From positions 372,001-436,000 of the forward strand of contig MOWL01000089.1 in NCBI GenBank assembly GCA_002110485.1: a stretch of DNA of 64,000 nucleotides, read 5' to 3'. Position 1 is the first letter of the stretch; every line of letters starts with the position of its first letter. Shown here piece after piece: positions 54,301 through 64,000 of this stretch. Both the position numbers and the translations under genes were made by a program. The notes beneath the pieces were generated by a model. It was not told the DNA's origin. It saw only the letters and a program-made list of their open reading frames with translations, and did no database searches. Origin of the DNA: Emergomyces orientalis (Eukaryota; Ascomycota; Eurotiomycetes; Onygenales; Ajellomycetaceae).

Positions 54301-54936
54301 AATTGAGTAGAACTGTTGCTCATGACACAATTAGCATATAACAGTTCAAAGAACATGATCACAGGGTTTACATCATTTTTTGCAAACTATGATAGAGAAC
54401 TGAATATTCTACAAGAAAAACTATCAAATAAAATAAAGACACAAGAAGCTGAACTAAAAGCAGAGCAGTTTAGAGAATTACATGACTACTTGTAAAAAGA
54501 AATTAAGTTTGTGAACATCTGAATGAAACACTATTATGACAGAAAATGTCAGAAGGCATCTCATTTTAAAGAAGAAGAGAAAGTGTTCTTATTACAACAG
54601 AATATTAAAATCAAGAGACTGAATGAAAAATTGAATCACAAAAAGTTGAGATCATTTAAAATTATAGAAAAAACAGAATCTGTTAACTATAAACTTCAGC
54701 TATCAAGAATTATGTGAATACATTCAATTTTTCATGTCTCATTACTAGAAAAAGCTTCACAGAATGCTAAACTCTACAAAACAGAAGTCAATCTCAAAGA
54801 AGAAGAATATGAAGTCAAAAAAATTCTGAACAAATAAAAGATTAGTGAAAAAAATCACTATCTTGTTAAATAAAAAGAATGTGATATCTCAGAAAATATC
54901 TGAAAATCTATTGAATATCTGAGAAATGCAAGACAG
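51339..54936 (+). mobile_element. Chromovirus B remnant (Ty3), 3' end cut by Gypsy copy 2
   Basis: Highly A+T-rich, nearly CpG-free Ty3 element without recognisable 5' LTR. Protease region (CALLDSEAT, about 51620), RT, RNase H, integrase and the first part of a chromodomain follow in order. Gypsy copy 2 begins at 54937, inside the chromodomain frame. Stops include TAA as well as TGA, so it is older or differently mutated than chromovirus A. Confidence 0.75.
52225..54936 (+). pseudogene. Chromovirus B Pol remnant
   Basis: One frame carries all pieces. RT at 52225-52728 (VPKKDGSLQLCVNYRQLN, catalytic VVYLDDILIY retained), RNase H around 53062-53361 (IDTDASDCAIEARL), integrase with zinc domain at about 53700-53860 (CRKCETC region) and core at 53932-54500, then EEEYEVKKILNK...YLVK at about 54800-54870, which is chromodomain-like. 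About fifteen stops interrupt it. The frame is unshifted over 2.7 kb. Confidence 0.75.
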
Positions 54937-55285
54937 TGAAGTGGAATAAGGGGTTGTGCGCTTTTGGCGGCACGTGGGCAGGAGCAGCGGGATCGTAAGA
55001 AGGTTGATAAGTTCGCCATGTATACAATATTCTATTCAACAAGCTATTCAAATAGCAATACAAAAGAACATGTAGAAGATTTAAATATAGAAGAAGAACA
55101 AGCAATCAATCACATATCAAATCACACAATCAAAAAGAAGCAATCTCACTGCTCTGCGTACAATCAATCTTCGCCGAATCCACACGTGTGTCCAAGGATA
55201 GATGGGAATATGAGGCAACTATGTCAAACAAATATATGAGGCGGTCTCGGTGAAAAGTAATACCACACTGAGATTCTTCACCACA
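54937..55285 (-). repeat. Gypsy copy 2 3' LTR
   Basis: About 349 bp, aligned to 26571-26918 with many transitions and one extra base near 55190. The LTR stem reads TCTCGGTG / CACTGAGA here, still pairable with one G-U. Confidence 0.85.
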
Positions 55286-55610
55286 CATCTTCCCCTTCTA
55301 TAGCTTGTCAACCTGGCAAGTAAGAATGCAATCCGAATGAATGAAAACAAGAAATTGCAGAAAAGAATTAATTAAGAATCAAGAAAATGAAAGATAATCA
55401 ATAAAAGAATATAGAAAAGAGAAAGAAAAAGTGAACAGCAGAGAAAAGAAAGACAAGCAAGAACAAGAGAAAACAAGAAAACAAGCAAGCAGAATGTGAT
55501 CAGCACAACAACAGTGACAAGATGTGGCAAATGTGGCAACAGCATGATCATGATTGGTCAATCTTTTGACGGCCCGGGGCCGGGAAAACATGATTAGCTG
55601 ATGACTGTGG

Positions 55611-56870
55611 CTATTCGGCGGGCGCATTCTCGCGGCCATGTGCCGGAATCTGCATAGCCTCGCCCTCGGCGACAGCGCGATCTCTCTCAATTGAGGCGAG
55701 AGAGATGTTCCTCTTCAGACAATAGAAACAGCTATATTCTCCAAATAATTTCTTCTCTGTAGTCATCATGATCTTGAAACACCAGATTCCTTCAGTGACT
55801 GCTCTCTTGCGCCACTTCTCAATGTATTCTTGCGGTGAACTGCTCTTGCTGTTGAAGAGAATATCTTGCTCATGCCTGATCATAGAGTCATCCCACTTCT
55901 GTTGACCCACCAGAGCATCCGAAATCGCTCCAAGACCCGTGACCGGAACAGCAGCAGGGTACCAATATGGAATACTTCCATATAATACCGAAAGGCCAGA
56001 GGGTGTTGACAGCCCAGCAACCAAATCACGATGTGCTCGGGAGAGCTGCTCCCACGATCCGCTTTCAGGGACTTCAAGAGAGTGCCTGTCATCCTGAATT
56101 CCAACATATCACAGCAGCATTGTCTTGCGTTCCTTAGTAGCAGGCCCGGTGCTTTCATGAGGAAGATGTGGCATGGTTATTCAAGCATCACCTTGCTTGC
56201 ATGGGACAGTTGTCCACTGCGTTCTGAAGTTGTTGAGATTCTTGTTGGTGAGCATCTCAGATGTCATCTCTTGAATGATTCCATCATTCAGGAGATTGCG
56301 AGCGCGCAGGCATCTGTTCCATTCTTGAATATTTTGATGCATTCCTGGGACTATGGTGGTGCAATTCCTCCCATCTTTGTCGCTGAAAGACACTGATCCC
56401 TGAATCATATTTGCTCCATGATTTTCCTCCGCCAGGCGTTTAATATTGACATCAATATGGCGGAAGTAAGTGCTATCCCCAGACAAGGCGTATTTTGCAT
56501 AATAGGGATAGGAAATCAGGTGCGTGCGATGATTGAGGCGGAGAGCAACATATCACACATAATACAGTGAATCTTGACAGACGATCTGTTGAACAATTCT
56601 GTGCAACATTGTTCAGAGTCATCTCCAGGTCTTCTTATCTTTTCACTGATGGAACCTGTACATGCTCCATTCGACTGTGACAACCTTCACCAGGGTGTTG
56701 TAATTATTGTTGACCCCTGCCGCCTTCATCGCGTTCATCCATCTAAATATTGGCAGGATGACGGAACCATCTTTCTTCCATTGCTGAAAAGCTGCACTGG
56801 AATTGAAATCAAGAAAGCAAGTTGAGCCAGTGTTTGTTCTCAATTTGATGATGTAACTGGCGGTAGGCAA
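55611..56870 (-). pseudogene. Gypsy ORF4, unknown function, broken by TGA
   Basis: A 420-codon frame starting at ATG 56870, overlapping the end of ORF3 by about 31 bp in another frame and ending TAG at 55611. The stops I can read inside are TGA (for example 56643, 56619, 56613), the change expected from TGG or CGA. No known family recognised. Visible features: a basic N-terminus, NMIQGSVSFSDKDGRNCTT in the middle, WDDSMIRHEQDILFN, and a Cys pair in SCFYCLKRNI near the C-terminus. Copy 1 keeps only its last 200 codons. It could instead be a spliced continuation of ORF3. Confidence 0.5.
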
Positions 56871-58240
56871 TTATGGCGCATTTGATATACCTGTAGCATA
56901 TCTTCAGGGCGAGGAGGTCGGCGATCAAGGTGAAAGAAATGATATGTGTCATCAGCAGCTTGCATCTGCCCAAGATTCTGGTGATTATTCACCACAAGCC
57001 TGATTCTCTTTATCAGCCCCGCATGGTCAAGATCGCGTGTAAGGGGTCCAATCTTGCTGCTGAGATTTACTGAATGCAGGTAGCATATAGTCAAGCCTTG
57101 TTGCGGAAGCCTGACTATCTTGTTCAGAAAATGCATCAGCTGATATTCTTCTATCTTCTTTGCATCTCTAAGCTGCGCTTTCACATTCACAGAGACATAG
57201 GGAGAACACTGGCATCCTCTGTTCACTGTTGTATGCTGCTTGTCAGTTGTCTCTACCAAAGCAGAGCTATCTTGATCAACCCCCATATTCTCAAATTCCG
57301 CAACTTGGTCAGGGCTGAGAAGTTCAGCAAGATGGGTGTCTGACAAGACTGCAGACAGGCTGCTGATGTCTGAAAGCAAGGATTGGCCGGAGACGCAGCG
57401 AGAAGTACGCACAGAAGGACTATGTATAGAACCTTGAGGAGATTCAAGCGAGGGTGCACTGAAGCGTATCACATTCAACACACGGGGAGAAGGTAGAGGA
57501 GACTGGCCAGTCATATGTTGATTGGGAGGGGATAGGACATGTTCTTGAGGCTGGAGTGAAGCAACTGTCATAGAATCTTCAGTGAGAATTCCGCCAGGAC
57601 CAAAGATAAGATCTGCAGCTTGAAGATTTCCTTGTGTGATCTCTTGACCAATAAAATTGAAATCAGTCACTGCTTTGATATCTGTCAACATGATTGTCTT
57701 ATATCGCTTAACTCCTCGTTGAGGTGGCTGAGTGATGCGAGCCCACATTGCTTGATTGATCCGGCCAATTGCAGAAGCATATTCGTGATGTAGGGCCAGG
57801 GTTTGACAGACACGTTGCATCCGCTCTGAAGTCATGATATGCCAGAACGAATCCACGCGAACTTTTCCCCACATCCTGGTGCATGTAGTATATGCTATGG
57901 CGCAGCGATCGCGCTGTTCAGCTACCTGAGCAGCAACTCGTTGAAGCTCCGCCGTCTGGTTATCAAATGCTTGCAGGGCCACCACCTGGCGCCAGGATCC
58001 ATCATTTCTCATCCACTCATAGAATGCGGCAACCTCATCTTGAGCCGCCTCATGGCGTCTCATGAGTAGATTACCGATCTCACATTGTGCTTGGTAGCGA
58101 ACCTGCGGATTCTGACCCAGAGAATTGACATAAGCTTGCAGCTCCATCGCCGTATGAAAAACATGGTTATCATATATCACAAGAGTGAGCTGGCTCGCTG
58201 GTCTCAGTACCAGAGTGTGTTGACTAGAGGGGTTCGACAT
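56840..58240 (-). CDS. Gypsy copy 2 ORF3, unknown function, open frame
   Basis: 466 codons from ATG 58240 (MSNPSSQHTLVLRPASQ), free of stops although the flanking gag and pol are broken. The N-terminal 360 residues match copy 1; the rest (IEEYQLMHFLNKIVRLPQQ onward, ending VTSSN) is present only here. No family recognised; helical Gln/Ala-rich and Ser/Pro-rich segments, no clear membrane segment. It lies after pol, and ORF4 overlaps its 3' end. Either the frame is conserved by chance patches or it is the least mutated part of the element. Confidence 0.6.
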   Translation of the reverse strand: MSNPSSQHTLVLRPASQLTLVIYDNHVFHTAMELQAYVNSLGQNPQVRYQAQCEIGNLLMRRHEAAQDEVAAFYEWMRNDGSWRQVVALQAFDNQTAELQRVAAQVAEQRDRCAIAYTTCTRMWGKVRVDSFWHIMTSERMQRVCQTLALHHEYASAIGRINQAMWARITQPPQRGVKRYKTIMLTDIKAVTDFNFIGQEITQGNLQAADLIFGPGGILTEDSMTVASLQPQEHVLSPPNQHMTGQSPLPSPRVLNVIRFSAPSLESPQGSIHSPSVRTSRCVSGQSLLSDISSLSAVLSDTHLAELLSPDQVAEFENMGVDQDSSALVETTDKQHTTVNRGCQCSPYVSVNVKAQLRDAKKIEEYQLMHFLNKIVRLPQQGLTICYLHSVNLSSKIGPLTRDLDHAGLIKRIRLVVNNHQNLGQMQAADDTYHFFHLDRRPPRPEDMLQVYQMRHNCLPPVTSSN

Positions 58241-58659
58241 CTTTGTAATGAAATAAGGAAATATAGAGAAAAATCAATGAATTAAAAATAGAAAAAGAAA
58301 CTTGAATGCCAATTTGAAAAAGAAAAATAATTATCTGAACAGAGCAGGTCAATAATATAATACTTTCTCAAGGTGAATTTTGGAAGATAATGTGAAAAGC
58401 AGTTAACATGCAGCAAGAGTGACAGCAGTTTATAAAATTCACTGCCAGCTTCAATCTGACCCAGAGAATTGAATATCAAAGAGAAAGTAAATAAAACAAA
58501 GAAAAGACAATATCAAGAGATTAAAATTAGAAGGAACTGATATGATGCATGAAAAACATGCAAGAAAGAAACAGAATCATGAAAATAGAGACTAAGAAAA
58601 CAGCAACTTGAATGAAGAAAACAACAATAAGAAAATCATTATACAAAGAAAAACAGCAG

Positions 58660-61600
58660 TCAGATAATGACTGCAAACTTCTTATCATGAAAGATTCATG
58701 ACTGCAAGTCATTCTGACTCTCTCTCAAAGAATTCTTCTTATCAGTATCTTGTATATCCACCTCTTTCTCTTCATCAATATCATTTGCTTCATTGATATT
58801 ATTCTCTGCAACCGGCATTTGATTGTCTCGGAGATAGAACCTTTTTAACCTATTATCTGCAGTAGTATTCCGAAACAGTGAATCATTCAGCTCTTTCAGA
58901 TGATAGGTCTCTTTCTCATGGTTTGCTTCTCGGATTCGATACGGGCCCAGCCATCGGAAGTTGAGCTTGGCAGAATAGAACATTTCTAGCTTGATATCAT
59001 GCAAAAGCATCAAATCACTTATCTGCAATGATTCTCAGACTAATTGCTTAGTTTCATCAAATAGATCTCAGTTCTTCTCTCTCGCATTTCCAATTGTTGA
59101 ATACGCATATATATCAAATCAGCACGGGATTGCACTGTCTGCCAGGGAAGTGTTTGCCAAGTTGGAACGTCAAGCTCTATTGGAAGGATAGCATCGTAGC
59201 CATATTGCAGGCGGAACGGGGTTTCACCAGTAGATTGCCGAATGGTGACGCGATCTGCCCATAGCGCAGAATGGAAATGATTAACCCAGCTTCTTCCATC
59301 TGCAGCTAGCTTTGAAAGCGCATCGGATATCGGGCGGTGACTGTGTTCAACCATGCCATTAGCCTTCGCATTGTATGGTGAGATGGTTATTTGATTAACA
59401 CAATATTTGATGATGAGAATCTTAGTCCATTTTTGATTCTCCAGCCTGTCATCACACACTAATTCCTGAAAGCAGCTGTGTTGACAAATGATATTCTCAT
59501 AGATGAATTGCGCCACGTTCTCAGCTGTTCCACGAGCGAGAGGGCGGCCTTCCATCCAGCCAGTAAGATCATTCTGAGCAATAACAGCATATTGCTTACC
59601 TTGGTTCTTCAGAAACTTGACAACATCAATACATCACTTGTCCCATAGATAATTGCAGCTTGTTGAATATAGTGGTTCTTCCAAGCGAGCGCCATCTCTC
59701 AGCTGGCACACTGTGCAGCTTTTGTAATAATTCTTGACAGCTTTTCAGATACCTTCTCATCAATATCATTGTGTGATCTTGTGGTTTGTGGCCTCGCGGT
59801 CTTTATGACCAGATTCATCATGCATTCAAGCAACAATATTCTTTTGCTCAGATGAGTTATCAACCACACGTCTCAGAGAAATTCCCTTGCCTGATTGTCG
59901 GAATAGATGTTGATCTTGGATGATATATCGAAGTGCATGCTTGCGCCATTTAGAAAAGATGGAATGTGGTATATCATCCAGCTGCTTCATGATGATGAGA
60001 AACCTCGCAATTGATTCACTGCAATCAGAATAATCAGGCGAAAGAACACGCACACCTGATGACTCAGAAGCATCCATGCTGCTGACATCGAAATCAGGAA
60101 CCGTCAAAGATGCAACACTAATATAGTTGAGTTCTGCATCTATGAAATCATCAATATCTTGATCCTCAGGAACCTCACCCTCAGCAGGAGGTTGACGAGA
60201 TAGCTCATCTGCAGCAGTATGCTTCTGACCAGGCACATGTCGAACTTTGAAATCAAACATCTGAATTCAGACAAGTCAGCCAGTAATGAGAGCACCAGGC
60301 AGGTCAGTGGCAGATCAATTGAGCTGTGTCACTAGAGTCTTCGCGTTGGTTTCCAGAATAAAGTGAACACCATACAGATAATAACAGCATTTCTTTAGCA
60401 TCTTGAGCACAGCGCGGCATTCTCGCTTTCCTGCATCATATTTTGCTTTGGTGGGGCTCCAGATTCCGCTCTCATATCAGCAAGGGTGTAGCTTTCCATT
60501 CAATTTATCCCGTTGGCTGAGCGTTCCACCCCATCCTTCAAGACAGGCATCCGTGGCCATCACGATATCACCGGCATCTTCAGAATAATCAATGCAGCAA
60601 AGTGCAGGGGCAGTTGTCAGAGCATTCTTCAAAATTGCCATTGCATTCACTTGTTCAAGACCTCAGGTAAAAGGAATGTTCTTCTTGAATAGAATATAGA
60701 TAGGTATAGAAATGATAGCGAAATTCGGAATCCATATTCTATAGTAAATGCAAACATCTAAGAAAGCTCAGGCACCTGTGACATCTGTCAGATCTGGCCA
60801 CTCAACGATTTTGACGATTTTCGCAGCTTCGGGGCGCCTGCCGTCAGCATCCACAACATATCCAACTAGAACCATACCGGAGCAGGCAAATTCTGACTTT
60901 TCAACCTGGATACACGTGTCCGCGAGTTCTATGCTGATGAGAGTGACATCTAAGTTTTGCAGATGCTTCAGAACAAATTTCTGAATATCTGGTATCACTT
61001 CTTCATCATTGTAACGCGTCCGCGGGCCTTTCACACCAATATCATCCATAAAATTGTCTGCTTGATGCGGTATGTTCAATCAAAGAATGCATGCCATGAT
61101 TCAGCAGAACTGCACAATAGAATTCATCGCGCCTTGTGGCAGTGCTGTCTGACAAAGCAATCTGATCAGAGTAAGAAAAGCTGTCATATCTCAGCTGTCT
61201 TCGTGTAAAGAAACTTGATCATATTCAGAAAAGAAATTCATCATGCTTGTTATCTTCATTCCCATGAAATCCTCAGCAAACGCGTCCACACTAGATAAAA
61301 TATATGCATTGTGAATAGTGACAGTGTTCATGTCCATGTATATGTTGACAATGTGATATTTCCCAGCTTCTTTCTTCTTGATGAGGAATCATTTATTTCA
61401 ATACAGATCATGACAATGTTTATAAACTTCAGAATCAATGTGTTCGCGAAGCATATTGATGATTGTAGAGACAAGCTTTTGAGAAATAGAAAATTCTGCC
61501 ACTTGTCATGCTTTATACAGAGCAATGTGAATCTTGACAGATAAAGAGACTTCTTTTATAAGTGTTCTGCAATTCTTAAAACTTCATGTGAGAACTTTTT

Positions 61601-62237
61601 CTCTTCTAAACAGAATCTCAATCAAAAGTTCACGTTTCTGTGGGATGAGCATTGATTCAATCTGCAGATTCTTGATTCTTTTCTCTGTGAGTCACGAACC
61701 TCGCGGGCAATCAGAGAAACAGGGTGTAATGAAATGATTGTAGAGTGAAGATGAATCCTGCTTCAGAATCACATTATCTTTGAATCATTGTTGGTGAATT
61801 TCTCTCCACTTATCTGTTCCACTGGGAATCCCGTCACCTGTAGTTGGTACATCAAGAGGTTGAATCTTATCAGCTTTTCACTTGTATAATGTCGCAATGA
61901 TTGGACCGCGCGATCAAGGAGAAGATTGTGAAGAAACATATAAAGATAAATCATGAAACTGCACACCATGAACACAGCATGATTTGGATATTGAATAATT
62001 AGAGAAAGAAAAAGATGAATGTGTAGACAGATAAAATTGTTAATGTAGAATGATGAAGAAAAACCTGTGAGATTCTTGAGTGTTTTGAGACAGTGTTCTC
62101 TGATTGGCTGATGCACCCACACTGCTTTCAAAACACGGCAGAATATTTGCCCCGCTATCCACATTGTGATTGCTGAATCTGATATCATTTCTTTGCCCAC
62201 CACATTCAACATTGCAAAGATCAATTGAACTCAGCAT
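58660..62237 (-). pseudogene. Gypsy copy 2 Pol, broken
   Basis: Counterpart of the intact Pol of copy 1, from ATG 62237 (MLSSIDLCNVECGG). Many stops, a 42-bp in-frame loss near 62100 and a loss of about 44 bp near 59087 that shifts the frame between the integrase and GPY parts. Conserved pieces: RT catalytic FMDD at about 61045, integrase core at 59300-59555, GPY motif at about 58950. Confidence 0.85.
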
Positions 62238-62239
62238 AT

Positions 62240-64000
62240 CTAGTTTAAAGTCTGCACTTTGTCATGAAGATCATCTAACTTTTGATCTCCATGATCACCA
62301 GAAGAATAATCAAGAAAAGACATCTGATTCTTCTCATTCTTCAGATCAAAAATATGAACAAGAATGCTGTCTTTGTTATCTGTAGTTCTTGCCAAACGCG
62401 TCGCATTTTCATATGGTCAGCTGAGAATGCAATCATGAGAACCACATTTCATGATAAAGAATATCTGAGACATTATAACAGATTCAAGATGAACAGAAAC
62501 ATTCTTGCAGATTTCAACAACATCACTCTGCTGACCTCCAGCTTCAAGAATAGGTTTGACAGCATCTCTTTGAATGATGAGACTGAGATCTAACACAGTT
62601 CTTTCAACAAGACAGTTAATTTCTACATCTCCATCAAATATCACCTCAGTTTCCCCCTTTCCAATTCTGACAGTGAACTTGATGTGTCCAACCAAAACAG
62701 GATTTCAATGAGGATTATACTCAGCAACAGAAGTGCCAGGTTGAACCAGAGCAACAGTGGCTGCATCATCCCGAATCATATGCTGTTGAACTTCGATGGG
62801 AAGATTTTGAAAGAACATGTGCTGAAGTTGAGTGAAGCATGCCATGAGATCTTTAATCTGAATTCTGCTAATTTCTTGACACATGATCTTCTTGAATATT
62901 CACTGTGTCATGATTGTCATATTGTCTTTATTCTTCATTTCTGCAGAAAACTTTGATTCTTTGAGTTTCTGAGATCTGCAGAGAACAGTTTTCTTCTGAA
63001 TCTGCAGAGTATCTGTCATTTCTGAATCTGGGACAATTTCACTGTCTCTGAGCTTTGAACTTCCACTCTGAAGCTGTTTATCATGAAGAGGTTGAGAATT
63101 ATCATTCTCATTATCTTTCTGTGAAGCAGAGATCACATCTTGAGTAAAAGAAACTGATTTCTTATCTGAATATCTGTCATTGTGTTGAGAATGTGTTGTT
63201 GACAGTCTCTTCTTCTTCTCAATTTGTCTGAAAAGTGTTGCTTGATTTTTATTCATAGAAGAGATCTTATTCTTCTCAGTAGAAGTGAAAGCAGTTATTA
63301 CACTAACAATCTTCTTCATCTCACTATTGATCATATCACCTTCCTCAGGGCCACTATCAAATCCAATATCACATATGCTTACGGCATTCACCGATGGCAT
63401 CGGGGATCCGTCAGGAAATACCCGGATACTACCATCATTCCGAAGTTTATCCGCGGTCGGGACAGTCAGCGGTGCAGCCATTTGCTTCAAAAGTCATTCA
63501 ATTGTAACAATATGAGACTTGAGTCAGTTGACAGCAATCTTCAGGCCTTTTCTCATCACATTACCCTCATAGTATTCTTCAATCATATTCCGATGAATCT
63601 TGCCCTGATCAATGAGCTGGCTGATTGCTAAGTAATTTGAAAGCATATGGTTTGAATCTCCGCAACCCCAGCATGACATCGGCGGTTGATTGTATTGAAC
63701 AAAGCTTCCGGATTGAGATCAAGACAGGCCTCCAGATTCACATTGAGTTTCATAGTAAGACACATTTGACAAATTCAATGCAGGATCATGTCCTTGAGTA
63801 AGAAGAATCTTTGAAGCAGTCACATTTTACTGCATGTTTCTCTGGTTTTGAATGTCAGTGATCATCAGAGATAACATGTTCATTTGATTGACAAGGTTCT
63901 CAAGAATGTTATCACTCGGATTCTGTGTTTTCACATCCGGAGCAGGTATCGCCGAAGCGGTCGGCACAGGCACATTCAATGTGGGCGGATTAAACACGGG
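62240..64000 (-). pseudogene. Gypsy copy 2 Gag-protease, broken and partial
   Basis: C-terminal part of the Gag-protease frame; the N-terminus lies outside the window. The protease shows DGDVEIN where copy 1 has DGGAEIN, and several TGA stops interrupt it. The knuckle CWGCGDSNHM is recognisable at about 63675. 63340-63480 is almost unmutated. Confidence 0.85.

Larger units (their letters stand above)
54937..64000 (-). mobile_element. Gypsy copy 2 (mutated, partial; continues beyond window)
   Basis: Second member of the family at 26571-36006, same strand, inserted into the chromodomain of chromovirus B. The 3' LTR is 54937-55285; the 5' LTR lies beyond base 64000. It retains the ORF3/ORF4 region absent from copy 1 but has lost 42 bp in pol (palindrome module) and about 44 bp near 59087. 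C-to-T and G-to-A changes at CpG and CpC riddle gag and pol, with long unmutated patches between. The left flanking bases are ACAG; the matching duplication would be outside the window. Confidence 0.9.

Noticed and set aside
1..64000. tRNA or rRNA genes, CRISPR arrays or telomeric repeats.
   Set aside because: No cloverleaf, rRNA-like block, regularly spaced direct repeats or TTAGGG arrays were found by eye; a tRNA search program could still find a small RNA gene.

Overview
The window comes from a filamentous ascomycete. Nuclear genes have short GT-AG introns, and one gene-dense block of normal composition sits inside A+T-rich, CpG-poor, heavily mutated retrotransposon DNA. That two-compartment pattern, the LTR families and the mutation style fit an onygenalean fungus (Blastomyces/Histoplasma-like). 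The order or genus assignment is inference.

Layout. 1-12.5 kb is stacked LINE DNA: a minus-strand ORF1 remnant of an RNase H-bearing LINE (called LINE2 here), then two copies of a second LINE without RNase H (LINE-B, copies A and C), then an antisense ORF1 fragment. 13.1-24 kb is the host gene island: LSM6 (-), a Rad60/Esc2-type SUMO-like-domain protein (+), TRM112 (+) and SET1 (-). 24.1-25.7 kb is a lone LINE ORF1. 26.2-41.3 kb is an old, decayed chromodomain Ty3 element (chromovirus A) split by a young Ty3/Gypsy element (Gypsy copy 1, 26571-36006, minus strand). Copy 1 has near-identical LTRs, a CTAG target duplication and open gag and pol. 41.3-51.3 kb is more nested LINE DNA: LINE2 ORF1 interrupted by a 5'-truncated LINE2 with an intact RNase H frame, LINE-B copy B, and a LINE2 3' end carrying a captured piece of an MFS transporter gene. 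51.3-54.9 kb is a second decayed chromovirus (B). 54.9-64.0 kb is a second, mutated copy of the Gypsy element, cut off by the window end.

The host genes are housekeeping functions: U6 snRNA/mRNA decay (LSM6), SUMO-linked genome stability (Rad60-like), tRNA, rRNA and release-factor methylation (TRM112) and H3K4 methylation (SET1). They share no pathway; their adjacency is ordinary gene order. LSM6 and the Rad60-like gene diverge from a 415-bp interval, and TRM112 and SET1 converge.

The main signals beyond annotation are these. (1) Repeat-directed C-to-T mutation is readable from the paired LTRs and hits CpG and CpC, not the classical CpA. (2) The Gypsy family carries two extra reading frames after pol. 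(3) A 3.4-kb tract is identical between two LINE-B copies whose ends differ, and the tract contains shared stop codons. (4) An MFS gene fragment with introns lies inside a LINE. (5) The LINE-B 3' UTR has a hairpin with compensatory changes. (6) A LINE frame is intact although it holds only one CpG.
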